A stretch of DNA of 64,000 bases from an uncultured Eubacteriales bacterium. Its GTDB lineage: Bacteria; Bacillota; Clostridia; Christensenellales; Aristaeellaceae. The translations under genes and the position numbers were made by a program. Under the pieces are notes generated by a model. That model was not told the DNA's origin. It did no database searches and worked only from the letters and a program-made list of their open reading frames with translations. The stretch lies in contig CACWZP010000004.1 in NCBI GenBank assembly GCA_902765395.1, positions 310,001 through 374,000 of the forward strand. The letters are read 5' to 3'. Shown here piece after piece: positions 1-8,759 of the stretch; position 1 is the first letter of the stretch; each line of letters opens with the position of its first letter.

Positions 1-1887
1 GACCACCTTGCTGAACTCAGTGAAGTGCTCGCCGGTGACCAGCAGCCGGTGATACTCCCACAGGGCGTCGGAGATCTCGATCTGCCGGCTGCCCATGGCC
101 ATATCCGTGCGCTCGTAGGGGAACTCGCCCTCGAAGGCCTCCCGGTCGCCGTAGAGCATGTCGTACTCCAGCATCTCCAGCTTGCCCAGGTACTCCTCCC
201 CCGTCTCGCCGGCATCGTAGGACTGGTGCAGCTTGGCCACCACGCCGCCGGAGAAGCCCAGCTGCTTCAGCACATTGGCGTTCAGCCGATAGGCCTGCAG
301 GTCCGGGGCCTCGAACTCACCGCCGAAGTTGTTCCAGATCACATAGCGGCTGGCGTATATGCTGCCGGTGGTCAGCAGGTCGTTCTCCAGCTCCAGCGCG
401 GGCAGGTGGTCGCCGTAGGCCACCATCACGGTGGGCTCGTCGAACTTCAGCAGCGCCAGCGTCAGCTGCCTCAAAAACGCGTCCGTGCCCGGCAGGGCGT
501 TGACGAAGTTCTGGAACGGCGCCAGCGGGATGCTCTCCGGCAGGGAGAGCACGTCGATGTCCCCCGCCTTGGGCTCGTAGGTCTCGGCATACTTGCCGTG
601 GGTCTCCACGGCGATGCAGAACACCATGTCGCGGCTGTCGGTGCTCCCCAGCGCCTCGATGATCTCGTCCGTCAGCACGGCATCCTTCGCCCAGCCCAGG
701 GGCGTATACTTCACGTCCTCCATGTACTCCAGGGACACAAACCGGTCGAAGCCCTCGTTGGGATAGACGACGTTGCGGCTGTAGAAGGAACCGCTGTTGT
801 TGTGCATGGCGGTGGAGGTGTAGCCGTACTGGCGCAGGTTGTAGCACATGCTCTCGCAGGTGGTGCTCTGCAGTATGGTGTTGTAGGGATACTCGCCCGC
901 ACCGAAGAAATCCAGGTTCAATCCGGTGATGACCTCGAACTCGGTGTTGGCGGTGCCGCCGCCGATGGTGGGCACGTACAGCTCCCCGCTGGGGAAGCGG
1001 CTGCACAGGCGGTTGAACCAGGGCGTGGGGTCGGCGGAGTACTTCGCCCCCTTGATGGTGTTCACGTCGAAGAAGGACTCCAGCTGCACGAACACGATGT
1101 TCGGGTGGGCCAGGTTGTCGTCGGCGTCGAACACCGGGTAGATCAGCTCGTCACCCTCCGGCTCCTCCATGTCGGTCAGGATCTCCGCCACGGTCTCGTG
1201 GGAGTACTCCTGGGGCCGGTTGATGCCCTGGCGGCCGAAGGTCAACGTGAAGCAGGTGACGAAGCCATAGTCGTTGTAGGCGTCCACCAGGCTGTCAAAC
1301 TTTGCCGGCAGCAGCTCGCCGCGCACGCCCAGCGCCGCCACCATGGCCGTCAGAAGCACCATGCCCACGAACAGGGCCAGCGACCGGGGGAAGTTGTAGC
1401 GCCGCCGCCGCTTCATGCGGGCGAACATCATGATGACCGCCGCGATGGCCAGGAAGCTGGACGTGAATATGACGATGATCTTCGTCCAGGTGTAGTAGAC
1501 CGTGATCAGCGAGAAGGCGTCCTTGAGCATCAGTATGTCCACCGAGCAGAAGGGCTGGGTGCGCTCCTTGATGACCATGTACTCCACGATGCCCAGGATC
1601 ACCCAGACCAGCGACACCGTGGTCAGCACCGCCCGGCGGCGCTTGAACAGCTCCGACAGCGTCAGCGACGCCAGGATCACCAGCGCGCTGAACAGGAAGG
1701 CCACGGGCCGCTGGCCGATGAACGCGAACAGCCGCGCCGGGGACAGGCCGCGGTTGAGCAGCTCCACCACCAGCGAGAGCGCCAAGGCCAGCGCGGGCAG
1801 CATAATCAGCCGGGTGCGCACCCGGCTGTTGTCATAGGATATCTTGCGCCGCGGCTTTTGGGCCGGACGCCTGGATTTGGCAGGCAT
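1..1887 (-). CDS. LTA synthase family sulfatase-fold phosphoglycerol transferase (3' end outside window)
   Basis: Membrane-anchored alkaline-phosphatase/sulfatase-fold protein, probably transferring glycerol-phosphate from phosphatidylglycerol to an envelope polymer or glycolipid (family inference). About 629 codons are visible and the C-terminus is missing. The N-terminus is basic (MPAKSRRPAQKPRRK) and is followed by about five hydrophobic segments within the first 200 residues. The extracellular domain shows the family metal and nucleophile motifs: NIVFVQLESFF (metal Glu), GGTANTEFEVITGLN (Thr nucleophile), AVETHGKY and VAYGDHLPAL (Asp-His). Start ATG at 1887 has a GGAGG 4-6 bases upstream. 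It lies alone behind a repeat-filled spacer. LtaS, LtaP or an OpgB-like role cannot be separated from sequence. Confidence 0.9.
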   Translation of the reverse strand, partial: MPAKSRRPAQKPRRKISYDNSRVRTRLIMLPALALALSLVVELLNRGLSPARLFAFIGQRPVAFLFSALVILASLTLSELFKRRRAVLTTVSLVWVILGIVEYMVIKERTQPFCSVDILMLKDAFSLITVYYTWTKIIVIFTSSFLAIAAVIMMFARMKRRRRYNFPRSLALFVGMVLLTAMVAALGVRGELLPAKFDSLVDAYNDYGFVTCFTLTFGRQGINRPQEYSHETVAEILTDMEEPEGDELIYPVFDADDNLAHPNIVFVQLESFFDVNTIKGAKYSADPTPWFNRLCSRFPSGELYVPTIGGGTANTEFEVITGLNLDFFGAGEYPYNTILQSTTCESMCYNLRQYGYTSTAMHNNSGSFYSRNVVYPNEGFDRFVSLEYMEDVKYTPLGWAKDAVLTDEIIEALGSTDSRDMVFCIAVETHGKYAETYEPKAGDIDVLSLPESIPLAPFQNFVNALPGTDAFLRQLTLALLKFDEPTVMVAYGDHLPALELENDLLTTGSIYASRYVIWNNFGGEFEAPDLQAYRLNANVLKQLGFSGGVVAKLHQSYDAGETGEEYLGKLEMLEYDMLYGDREAFEGEFPYERTDMAMGSRQIEISDALWEYHRLLVTGEHFTEFSKVV

Positions 1888-1901
1888 GGGAACCTCCGAT
1901 T

Positions 1902-2133
1902 CAAGAGTTCAGAGTTTAGAGTCTGTTTCTAAAATGCCTGAAGCGCATTTTCGGCGTATTTGACTGCATTTCTGCGTTGATTCCCCTTGACTTAGCCCCA
2001 CTAAGCCTGCGGAAAATCGCCTTGAAATGAAGCCAAATTCACTCGAAACTGCATCTCCCAGCATTTAGAAACACACTCTGGAGTTAAGAGTTCAGAGCAG
2101 ATCACCAATCAATCCAAACTCTAAACTCTCCAC
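1902..2133. repeat. Nested inverted-repeat element between sulfatase and yqhQ
   Basis: Non-coding spacer built as two nested repeats. The outer arms are low-complexity GAGTTCAGAGTTTAGAG-type purine runs at about 1903-1921 and 2084-2096, mirrored by CTCTAAACTCTCCACTCTC at the yqhQ end. The inner arms are GTTTCTAAAATGC (about 1924-1936) and GCATTTAGAAAC (about 2060-2072), enclosing about 120 bases with no reading frame of note. Similar purine arms surround the spacers at 25.4 kb and 48.7 kb, so this is a family and not a single structure. Confidence 0.7.
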
Positions 2134-2135
2134 TC

Positions 2136-3071
2136 TCACCAGTTGTCGCTTCCGTCTCCCGGAATGACCTTCTCCATGGCGGCGATGGCGCACTCGATCA
2201 TGCTGTCGTCGGGCTCGCGAGTGGTGAGATGCTGCAGCGCCTTGCCGGGGGCGGAGATGATGCGGGTGAGCAGGTTGTCGTGCCGGCCGGCAAACTTGAT
2301 CAGCTCGTAGCCCACGCCCACCACAATGGGGAACGTGAGCAGCTTCAGCGCCGTGCGCAGCAGCAGGTTGTCCACCCGGATGAACATGGACACGATGATG
2401 CCCACGATCAGCATCAGGATCATGAAGGACGTGCCGCAGCGGGGGTGGAAGCGGGTCTGGGGCCGCACGTTCTCCACCGTCAGCGGCAGGCCCTTTTCAT
2501 AGCAGAAGATGGTCTTGTGCTCCGCGCCGTGGTACATGTAGGTGCGGCGGATGTCCTTCATCAGCGACGTGGCCCACACATAGCCCACGAACAGCAGTAT
2601 CCTCAGCACGCCCTCGAAGCAGGCCCGCAGGGTGTAGTTCTGGGCGATGCTGGGGGCGGAGAAGGTGATCCAGGTCCAAAGCTTCATGGGCAGGTACACG
2701 AACAGACCCAGCGCCAGCGCCACGGCCAACACCGTCGCGATGGGCATCATCAGCTTCTCGAATATCCTGTCCCACGCGCTGGGCCCCTTGGCCTTCTTCG
2801 CCTCGTCCTCCTCGTCCTCGATGCCGGACAGCTCGGCCGAGCGCATCAGGCACTTGTAGCCGAAGGACAGGCTGTCGATCATGTTGAAGATGCCCCGGAT
2901 GAAGGGCAGCTTGAAGATCTTCGCCCGGTTGGCGCCCTTGGTGGGATACTCTTCCAGGATGATCTCCTTGGTCTTATCGTTGCGCACCGCCATGGCCGTC
3001 TTCTGCGGGCCCCGCATCATGATGCCCTCGATCAGGGCCTGGCCGCCGATGCTCGTCTTTTTCGCTTGCAT
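2136..3071 (-). CDS. yqhQ: YqhQ-like DUF1385 membrane protein
   Basis: Integral membrane protein of the DUF1385 family (B. subtilis YqhQ), 311 aa, function not established. Family hallmarks are visible: the N-terminal IGGQALIEGIMMRGP, a central pair of hydrophobic segments after about residue 110, the motif YHGAEHKTIFCYE, then PRCGTSFM followed by further TM segments. Start ATG at 3071 has AGGAAG upstream and a strong promoter at 3121-3148. A short charged insert (EDEEDEAKKAK) lies between the cytoplasmic head and the first TM. It is a single-gene unit. Confidence 0.92.
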   Translation of the reverse strand: MQAKKTSIGGQALIEGIMMRGPQKTAMAVRNDKTKEIILEEYPTKGANRAKIFKLPFIRGIFNMIDSLSFGYKCLMRSAELSGIEDEEDEAKKAKGPSAWDRIFEKLMMPIATVLAVALALGLFVYLPMKLWTWITFSAPSIAQNYTLRACFEGVLRILLFVGYVWATSLMKDIRRTYMYHGAEHKTIFCYEKGLPLTVENVRPQTRFHPRCGTSFMILMLIVGIIVSMFIRVDNLLLRTALKLLTFPIVVGVGYELIKFAGRHDNLLTRIISAPGKALQHLTTREPDDSMIECAIAAMEKVIPGDGSDNW

Positions 3072-3120
3072 GGGTATCTTCCTTTCCGCGGCGGACGCGC
3101 CGCCACACCAATCCTATTTT

Positions 3121-3148
3121 ATTATACACGGCAATCGTCTGTTGTCAA
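3121..3148 (-). promoter_or_regulatory. Promoter of yqhQ
   Basis: On the minus strand TTGACA (complement of 3143-3148) and TATAAT (complement of 3121-3126) are 16 bases apart, about 50 bases before the yqhQ start. Confidence 0.8.
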
Positions 3149-3237
3149 ATGCATTATAGGTGAAGAATATTGACTGATTATAAACAACTAACCGCAAAAG
3201 AGGCGCAATGGCGGTCAGCGGGGCGCTTCCTTCCCCA

Positions 3238-3266
3238 TTGCCGCGGCCCGTCGCGCGTGCTATAAT
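3238..3266 (+). promoter_or_regulatory. Promoter of the GNAT gene at 3291
   Basis: TTGCCG at 3238-3243 and TATAAT at 3261-3266 with a 17-base spacer, 24 bases before the ATG. The leader is therefore very short. Confidence 0.8.
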
Positions 3267-3290
3267 GCCAATACAACACAACGCGAGGCG

Positions 3291-3770
3291 ATGCCCATGC
3301 TGCAGCTGATACCCGCCACGGCCGACGACCGGGCCCTGCTGTTCAACATCAACCAGAAGTACCTCTACGAGATGACGGCCTTCTACGACGATCCCATGGA
3401 CGAGGCCGGCAACTATCACTACGGCCACTTCGACGAGTACTTCACCGATCCGGAGCGCACGGCGCTGCTGATCTACGCGGACGGGCGGCTGGCGGGCTTC
3501 GCCATGCTGTGCCCGTATTCATACATTAAAGAGAACCCCAGCCACGTGATGGCGGAGTTCACCATCTTCCCCCAATTCCGCCGGAAGGGGCTGGCGACGG
3601 AGGCCGCGCGGCGCATCCTGACGGCGTACCCCGGGCGCTGGGAGATCAAGTACAACGAGAAGAACGCCCCGGCCAGGGCGCTGTGGAACGGCATCGCCGC
3701 GCCCTATTACCCCGAAGTGCATCGCCTCAACGATGTGGAGACCGTGCTGGCGTTCTCCACGGAGGCGTGA
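3291..3770 (+). CDS. GNAT family N-acetyltransferase
   Basis: Single-domain acetyltransferase, 159 aa, normal for the family. The acetyl-CoA binding segment is seen as EFTIFPQFRRKGLATEAARRI at about residues 85-105 (R/Q-x-x-G-x-A type), followed by a C-terminal strand with EKNAPARALWNGI. Substrate unknown. ATG at 3291 follows GCGAGGCG; a second ATG two codons later is possible. It stands alone, transcribed away from yqhQ. Confidence 0.88.
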   Translation: MPMLQLIPATADDRALLFNINQKYLYEMTAFYDDPMDEAGNYHYGHFDEYFTDPERTALLIYADGRLAGFAMLCPYSYIKENPSHVMAEFTIFPQFRRKGLATEAARRILTAYPGRWEIKYNEKNAPARALWNGIAAPYYPEVHRLNDVETVLAFSTEA

Positions 3771-4208
3771 GGCCCCCGGCAGCAAACCGGGCAGGCGGCG
3801 CAACGCCGCCCCTACAGAGACCGTGCACAAACCCAAAAGCCTCCCCACCGCAGTGGGGAGGTGGCGCGAAGCGCCGGAGGGGCACTCCATTCAGGACTGC
3901 TACATCCCTCGCTGCTCCCCCCATGCAGCGGCGGCCTGCCGAGTCGTGAATTGAAGCGAGCGGCTCGGCGCAGGGTGCCGAACGCGAAGCTTCACTGAAC
4001 AGCGAGTGCAGGCCGCCAAAAACCCCGTTCTCCGGTTCCCCTATGCCTTGTACAGCGACGATGACCTCTTCCGTCTTTCGCCAAAATCGCAAGCATTTCC
4101 GCTGAAACCCACCTTCCCCAGTGGGGAAGGCAAGGGCGGGCGTCTTCTTCCGTCCGTGCTTCTACCGTCTTGCGCTTCGCGAAGCCCCCCTGCAAAAAGC
4201 TTTTGGGC
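3771..4208. repeat. Mosaic of short palindromic repeats, no gene
   Basis: About 500 bases between the GNAT and the dehydrogenase hold no supported gene. Visible pieces: a GGCGGCGCAACGCCGCC hairpin (about 3792-3808), CCTCCCCACCGCAGTGGGGAGG (about 3840-3861) followed by GGCGCGAAGCGCC, and CCTTCCCCAGTGGGGAAGG (about 4112-4130). These are the kind of REP-like modules seen again at 5.4, 23.7, 32.76 and 63.68 kb. Short reading frames across it are arginine/proline-rich and have no ribosome binding sites. Confidence 0.65.
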
Positions 4209-4237
4209 TTGCCCGTCGCGCCGCGTTCTGCTATACT
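4209..4237 (+). promoter_or_regulatory. Promoter of the LDH2-type dehydrogenase
   Basis: TTGCCC at 4209-4214 and TATACT at 4232-4237, spacer 17. The -10 runs into a CTGTATACAG palindrome (4236-4245) that sits at the likely transcription start and may be an operator. Confidence 0.75.
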
Positions 4238-4276
4238 GTATACAGCGAAATAAACCGCACAAGGAGGTATCCCGCC

Positions 4277-5386
4277 ATGCCCAGCTGCGTTGTGGATTGG
4301 AAGACCATCACCGGTTTTGTCACCGAGGCGTTCATAAAGTACGGCGTGCCGGAGGCGGACGCGAAGATCTGCGCGGACATACTGCTGGAGAGCGATCGCC
4401 GGGGCATCGAGAGCCACGGCGTGAACCGCTTCAAGTCCATGTACCTGGACCGCATCAAAGCCGGCGTGCAGAAGGCGGTCACCGATTTTGAGATCGTCAA
4501 GGAGACCCCCACCACCGCCGTGGTGGACGGCCACGACGGCATGGGCCAGGTCGTCGGCTATCGCAGCATGGAGCTGGCCATCCAAAAGGCCAAGGAATAC
4601 GGCATGGGCATGGTGGTGGCCCGCAATTCCTGCCACTACGGCATCGCCGGCTATTACACCTCCATGGCCACCAAGGCCGGCTGCATCGGCATGACGGGCA
4701 CCAACGCCCGGCCCACCGTCGCGCCCACCTGGGGCACCGAGGGCGTGTTCGGCACCAACCCGCTTACCCTGGGCGTGCCCACCGACGAGCCCTTCGACTT
4801 CAACCTCGACTGCGCCACCTCCATCACCCAGAACGGCAAGATCGAGTACTACGACCGCATCGGCCAGGACGTGATCCCCGGCACCGTCATCGGCGAAGAC
4901 GGCGAGCCCTTCACCGGCAGCGGCGGCGAGGCGCTGAAGCGCATCCGCCAGGGCAGCGCCGCGCTGGTCACCGTGGGCGGCGTCGGCGAGGCGCTGGGCG
5001 GCTACAAGGGCTACGGCTTCGCCCTGTTCGTGGAGATGCTGTGCGCCGTGCTGCAGGACGGCTTCTTCTGCAAGCAGCTGAACGGCGTGGACGAGAACGG
5101 CAACAAGTGCGCGCCGCGCCTGGGCCACTTCTTCATCGCCATCGACACCGACCACTTCCTGGGCGAGGAGCTGTGCCGCAAAAAGGCCGGCGACATCCTG
5201 CGCGAGGTGCGCGCGTCCCGCAAGGCGCCCGGAGCCGAGCGCATCTACACCGCCGGGGAGAAGGAGTACGAGATCCGCATGAGCCGCACGGACGGCGTGC
5301 CCATCAACGAATCCGTGCAGGGCGAGCTGAACGACGTCCGACGCGAGATCGGCCTGGACAGCAAATACACATTCCCCTGGGACTGA
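4277..5386 (+). CDS. LDH2/MDH2-family (malate/L-lactate/ureidoglycolate) NAD(P)H oxidoreductase
   Basis: Cytoplasmic NAD(P)-dependent oxidoreductase of the malate/L-lactate/sulfolactate dehydrogenase family, a fold unrelated to classical LDH. 369 aa, usual length about 350. Visible marks: SDRRGIESHGVNRF near residue 45, the catalytic ARNSCHYGIAGYY near 118-130, TNARPTVAPTWG, and the C-terminal nucleotide-binding half with GYKGYGFALFVEMLC. The residue usually N in SNHxGIA-type motifs is C here. ATG at 4277 has AAGGAGG nine bases upstream; in-frame extension to 4121 is rejected since it runs through a repeat and the promoter. Substrate cannot be assigned. Confidence 0.9.
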   Translation: MPSCVVDWKTITGFVTEAFIKYGVPEADAKICADILLESDRRGIESHGVNRFKSMYLDRIKAGVQKAVTDFEIVKETPTTAVVDGHDGMGQVVGYRSMELAIQKAKEYGMGMVVARNSCHYGIAGYYTSMATKAGCIGMTGTNARPTVAPTWGTEGVFGTNPLTLGVPTDEPFDFNLDCATSITQNGKIEYYDRIGQDVIPGTVIGEDGEPFTGSGGEALKRIRQGSAALVTVGGVGEALGGYKGYGFALFVEMLCAVLQDGFFCKQLNGVDENGNKCAPRLGHFFIAIDTDHFLGEELCRKKAGDILREVRASRKAPGAERIYTAGEKEYEIRMSRTDGVPINESVQGELNDVRREIGLDSKYTFPWD

Positions 5387-5400
5387 TCGCAGGGCCTGAA

Positions 5401-5520
5401 TAAACTCCCTCAGTCTGGCCTGCGGCCAGCCAGCTCCCTCTGAGAGGGAGCCAAGACGGGAGCCTTTGAGCTGCAAAGACAGATTGTTAGCCTCCCTCAA
5501 GGAGGGAGTGGTATTCCCTG
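5401..5520. repeat. REP-like palindromes after the dehydrogenase
   Basis: Three palindromes in 120 bases: TGGCCTGCGGCCA (about 5416-5428), GCTCCCTCTGAGAGGGAGC (about 5439-5457) and CTCCCTCAAGGAGGGAG (about 5493-5509). No gene. The GGGAG-rich stems match the REP-like modules elsewhere in the window. Confidence 0.6.
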
Positions 5521-5568
5521 GGCTTCTGTGAAAAGCTCTCTGTTAATTCCCCAGCTTTCCGTGAAGAA

Positions 5569-5602
5569 CCTGAAAAAACCACCCTCGGGTGGTTTTTTCA
5601 GG
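5569..5602 (-). terminator. Rho-independent terminator of the ABC/HAD operon
   Basis: Near-perfect hairpin with stem CCTGAAAAAACCACC / GGTGGTTTTTTCAGG around a TCG-type loop; on the minus strand it directly follows the HAD gene and carries a six-T run. Symmetric, so it may also stop plus-strand transcription from the dehydrogenase. Confidence 0.85.
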
Positions 5603-5610
5603 TCTCAAAC

Positions 5611-6291
5611 TCACCGCAGCGCGATTTCCACGCACTGGCGAATGTCGTCGATGATGTATTCCGCGTGCACGCCTGCGGGCAGCACCTTGCCGCCGGGGTT
5701 GTACCAGCAGGCGTCGATGCCGGCGTTGTTCGCGCCGCGGATGTCGCTGTTGATGCCGTCGCCGATCATCAGCGCCGCGCCCCGGGCGATGCCCAGCCGC
5801 TTCAGCGCCCGGTCGAACAGCTTCGGGTTGGGCTTGGCCGCGCCCTCCTCCTGGGAGATCACCGCGCCGGAGATCACGTCCCGGATCGGCGACAGCGCCA
5901 GGCGGCGCTTCTGCACCGATGTGATGCCGTTGGTCAGGATCAGCACCGGCTTCACCTTCGCGATCTCGCGCACCACGTCCTCGGCGTGGGGCAGCAGGAT
6001 GCTCTGCCCGCCCAGCAGCTCCACGAAGCGGTCGCCGTCCTGCCGCGGGTCGCGGTCGATGCCGTACTTCGCGTAGAACCGGCGGAAGCGCTCGGTGCGC
6101 AGGGCATCCTGGGTCAGCCTCCCCTGCTCCAGCTCCGCCCAGCAGGCCAGGTTCACGGCCTCATACTGGTCGTAGCGGTCCGGGTGCAGGTAGCCGATCT
6201 CGTCCAGCAGGGCGTTCACCGCGTTGCGGTTGCCCACCTGGAAGTCGAACAGCGTGTCGTCCGCGTCGAAGAGGATCCCCTGGTAGCGCAT
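5611..6291 (-). CDS. YjjG-like HAD phosphatase (pyrimidine 5'-nucleotidase type)
   Basis: HAD-superfamily phosphohydrolase, 226 aa, closest in layout to YjjG, which removes phosphate from noncanonical pyrimidine nucleotides (family knowledge). Motif I is FDADDTLFDF, motif II ILTNG, motif III lysine in AAKPNPKLFDRAL and motif IV IGDGINSDIRGANNAG. The ATG at 6291 overlaps the stop of the ABC ATPase (TGATG arrangement); a GTG three bases upstream is the alternative start. It is the last gene of the amino acid importer unit and is followed by a strong terminator. Confidence 0.88.
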   Translation of the reverse strand: MRYQGILFDADDTLFDFQVGNRNAVNALLDEIGYLHPDRYDQYEAVNLACWAELEQGRLTQDALRTERFRRFYAKYGIDRDPRQDGDRFVELLGGQSILLPHAEDVVREIAKVKPVLILTNGITSVQKRRLALSPIRDVISGAVISQEEGAAKPNPKLFDRALKRLGIARGAALMIGDGINSDIRGANNAGIDACWYNPGGKVLPAGVHAEYIIDDIRQCVEIALR

Positions 6292-7031
6292 CACAGTATC
6301 TTCCCCAGGAACTCCTGCAACCTGGCGTTCTGCGGATGCTCAAACACGTCCTCGGGCGTGCCCTGCTCGATGATGCGGCCACCGTCCATGAACACCACGC
6401 GGTCGCCCACCTCCCGGGCGAAGCCCATCTCGTGGGTGACGACCACCATGGTCATGCCCTCCCGGGCCAGCTGCTTCATCACGTCCAGCACCTCGCCCAC
6501 CATCTCCGGGTCCAGGGCGGAGGTGGGCTCGTCGAACAGCATCACGTCCGGCTCCATGCACAGCGCGCGCACGATGGCGATGCGCTGCTTCTGGCCGCCG
6601 GAGAGCTGGTTGGGATAGGCGTTTGCGCGGTCCAGCAGGCCCACGCGCTCCAGCAGCTGCTTGGCGGTGGCCTCGGCGGCCTCCTTCGTCTTCCTGTGCA
6701 GCGTCACCGGCGCGCAGGTCATGTTCTTCAGCACCGTCATGTTGGGGAACAGGTTGAAGTGCTGGAACACCATGCCCATCTTCTGGCGGTGGCGGTTGAT
6801 GTTCACCTTGGGGTCGGTGATGTCCACGCCCTCGAAGGTGATGGTGCCCGACGTGGGCATCTCCAGCAGGTTCAGGCAGCGCAGGAAGGTGGACTTGCCC
6901 GAGCCGGAGGGCCCGATGACCACCACCACCTCGCCCTTGTGGATCTCGGTGTCCACGCCATTGAGGGCGTGGATATTGTCGCCAAAGCGCTTTTCCAGCC
7001 CCTGCACGCGAATCAGCACATCAGTGGTCAT
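6291..7031 (-). CDS. Polar amino acid ABC transporter ATPase (GlnQ/HisP type)
   Basis: Energises uptake of a polar amino acid; 246 aa, full length. Walker [10 protein letters not shown] near residue 40, Q-loop [10 protein letters not shown] near 87, signature LSGGQKQR near 143, Walker [14 protein letters not shown] near 163, H-loop [10 protein letters not shown]. The HFNLFP Q-loop and EMGFAREV are typical of GlnQ/HisP. ATG at 7031 overlaps the permease stop by 11 bases, with GGAGG nine bases upstream. Order binding protein-permease-ATPase-HAD on the minus strand forms one operon. Confidence 0.95.
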   Translation of the reverse strand: MTTDVLIRVQGLEKRFGDNIHALNGVDTEIHKGEVVVVIGPSGSGKSTFLRCLNLLEMPTSGTITFEGVDITDPKVNINRHRQKMGMVFQHFNLFPNMTVLKNMTCAPVTLHRKTKEAAEATAKQLLERVGLLDRANAYPNQLSGGQKQRIAIVRALCMEPDVMLFDEPTSALDPEMVGEVLDVMKQLAREGMTMVVVTHEMGFAREVGDRVVFMDGGRIIEQGTPEDVFEHPQNARLQEFLGKIL

Positions 7032-7746
7032 TGCTGCGCAGCCTCCTCTCCACCTTGCCCACCAGCCAGGTGAGCGTCATCACCAGCGCCAGATAGATCA
7101 GCGCCACGGCGATCAGCGGCATGAAGAAATTGTAGGTCTGGCCCGCGATGGTGTTGCCGCCGTAGGTCAGATCGCGCACCGCCGCGTAGCCGGCGACGGA
7201 GGTCTCCTTCAAGAGGGCGATGAACTCGTTCATCAGCGCCGGCAGCACGTTCTTGAACACCTGGGGCAGCACCACGTGCTGCATGGTCTGGAAGTAGTTG
7301 AAGCCCAGGCTGCGCCCGGCCTCGAACTGGCCGTTGTCGATGGACATGATGCCGCCGCGGAAGATCTCCGCCACGTAGGCGCCGGAGTTCAATCCGAAGG
7401 CCAGGGACGCCAGCGCCACGCCGTTGTCCGACCAGGCGAAGATGACCAGGCAGATGATCATCAGCTGCACCACCACGGGCGTGCCGCGGAACACGGTGAG
7501 ATACACCTTGCAAAAGCCGTTGAAGAAGCCCAGCACCCGCCGGCCGAAGGTGGGTCGGGCGGTGTCCGCCGTCTTGTCGTAGGTGGAGCGCACGCCGGCG
7601 ATGATGATGCCGATCAACAGGCCCAGCAGCAGCGACAGGAACGTGATCAGCAGCGTGTTGCCCAGGCCCGTGGTGATGAACTTCCAGCGGTTGCGCTGGA
7701 TGAAGTTGATGTCAAACTGACGCTTGAGGTCTTCAAACCACGCCAA
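7021..7746 (-). CDS. Polar amino acid ABC transporter permease (HisM/GlnP type)
   Basis: Inner membrane permease, 241 aa. Opening amphipathic [21 protein letters not shown] then about five TM segments; the EAA loop is seen in [30 protein letters not shown]. The start is a TTG at 7746 with AAGGGGG about eight bases upstream; no in-frame ATG fits. A charged insert ([19 protein letters not shown]) lies between the first and second TM. Only one permease gene is present, so the channel is likely a homodimer. Confidence 0.93.
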   Translation of the reverse strand: MAWFEDLKRQFDINFIQRNRWKFITTGLGNTLLITFLSLLLGLLIGIIIAGVRSTYDKTADTARPTFGRRVLGFFNGFCKVYLTVFRGTPVVVQLMIICLVIFAWSDNGVALASLAFGLNSGAYVAEIFRGGIMSIDNGQFEAGRSLGFNYFQTMQHVVLPQVFKNVLPALMNEFIALLKETSVAGYAAVRDLTYGGNTIAGQTYNFFMPLIAVALIYLALVMTLTWLVGKVERRLRSNDH

Positions 7747-7821
7747 ATTGAGTCCCCCTTTTTAACGCGCAAACAGGGGGCAATGCTGCCCCCCTGCCTG
7801 CGCGATGGCTCGTGTCTCGGA

Positions 7822-8586
7822 TTATTCGGCTTCCTCGGCGGGAATGTACTTGTCGATGATGGCCTGCACGGTGCCGTCCTCGATCAGCTCATGCAGGGCG
7901 GCGTTGAAGGCCTCGTAGACCTCGCTGTCCTGGGCGAAGGCCATGGCGTAGTCTTCCACGGTGTAGGCGGCTTCCAGGATCTTCAGGCCCTCGTTCTGGG
8001 CGACGAAGTTCTTGGCGGGCTCGTTGTCGATCACGACGCAGTCCACCTTGCCGGCCTGCAGCGCGGCCACGGCGGCGCCGCCGCTCTTGTAGCGGTCCAC
8101 TTCGCCCTTGCCCTCGTCCTCATAGTCCCAGGTGCTGTACAGGTCGCCGGTGGTGCCCTGCTGCACGCCGATCTTCACGGTGCCGTTGGCCTCGACGATG
8201 TCGTCGATGCTGGCGATCTCGCTGGCCTCGGGCACGATGACCACCTGGATGCCGGTGGCGTAGGTGTCGGTGAACTGCACGATCTCCTTGCGCTCGTCGG
8301 TCACGGTCATGCCGGCGGCGGCGAAGTCATACTTGTGCTCCTTGACGCCGGGGATGCAGGCGTCGAAGTCGATGTCCTTGATCTCCAGGGTGTAGCCGAT
8401 CTTCTCGCAGATGGCCGCGGCGATCTCGGCGTCGATGCCGATGACCACGTCGGGGTCGTCGCCGTAGAACTCATAGGGTGGGAACTGGGCGTTGGTGCAC
8501 ATGGTCAGGGTGCCGTTCTCCGCCAGGGCGGCGAAGGCGGACAGGATCATCATGGCCGCGATCAGCATCGCAAAGAACTTCTTCAT
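7822..8586 (-). CDS. Extracellular amino acid-binding protein of the ABC importer
   Basis: Family 3 solute-binding protein, 254 aa, exported. Signal peptide MKKFFAMLIAAMMILSAFAALAE with no lipobox Cys, so probably held by other means or a lipid-free anchor. Binding-fold marks: FPPYEFYGDDPDVVIGIDAEIA, DFDACIPGVKEHKYDFAAAGMTVTDER and KIGVQQGTTGD. ATG at 8586 has GGAGGT upstream; the longer in-frame start near 8667 falls on the promoter and is rejected. First gene of the operon, 75 bases before the permease. The very acidic C-terminus (EEAE) is as usual. Confidence 0.93.
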   Translation of the reverse strand: MKKFFAMLIAAMMILSAFAALAENGTLTMCTNAQFPPYEFYGDDPDVVIGIDAEIAAAICEKIGYTLEIKDIDFDACIPGVKEHKYDFAAAGMTVTDERKEIVQFTDTYATGIQVVIVPEASEIASIDDIVEANGTVKIGVQQGTTGDLYSTWDYEDEGKGEVDRYKSGGAAVAALQAGKVDCVVIDNEPAKNFVAQNEGLKILEAAYTVEDYAMAFAQDSEVYEAFNAALHELIEDGTVQAIIDKYIPAEEAE

Positions 8587-8638
8587 CTTATATACCTCCA
8601 ATATTTCGCGGGGCACTGCCTCCGTTGAAGTTGGCCTG

Positions 8639-8667
8639 ATTATACATCCATATGCGTCAAAATGCAA
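8639..8667 (-). promoter_or_regulatory. Promoter of the amino acid ABC operon
   Basis: On the minus strand TTGCAT (complement of 8662-8667), 17 bases, TATAAT (complement of 8639-8644), about 50 bases before the binding-protein ATG. Confidence 0.85.
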
Positions 8668-8705
8668 GTGATATTCACGATAATTAACCTAATATGCACA
8701 AATTT

Positions 8706-8738
8706 GCATAAAAATACCGTCAGCAGGCATTTTTATGC
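8706..8738 (-). terminator. Hairpin terminator behind the SIR2-like gene
   Basis: Arms GCATAAAAAT and ATTTTTATGC are perfect complements, extended by CC/GG around loop GTCAGCA. It lies 22 bases after the SIR2-like stop and just before the ABC operon promoter, so it insulates the two units. Confidence 0.65.
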
Positions 8739-8759
8739 ACCGGCTGGCGGTCTGCGGCG

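Noticed and set aside
25..1932. 635-codon open frame on the plus strand opposite the sulfatase gene
   Set aside because: Gly/Val/His/Gln/Arg-rich shadow of a GC-rich gene; no ribosome binding site, no domain, while the minus strand shows all LTA-synthase motifs.
3771..4208. Possible small arginine-rich proteins in the repeat mosaic
   Set aside because: Frames read through palindromes in every direction; no start signal.
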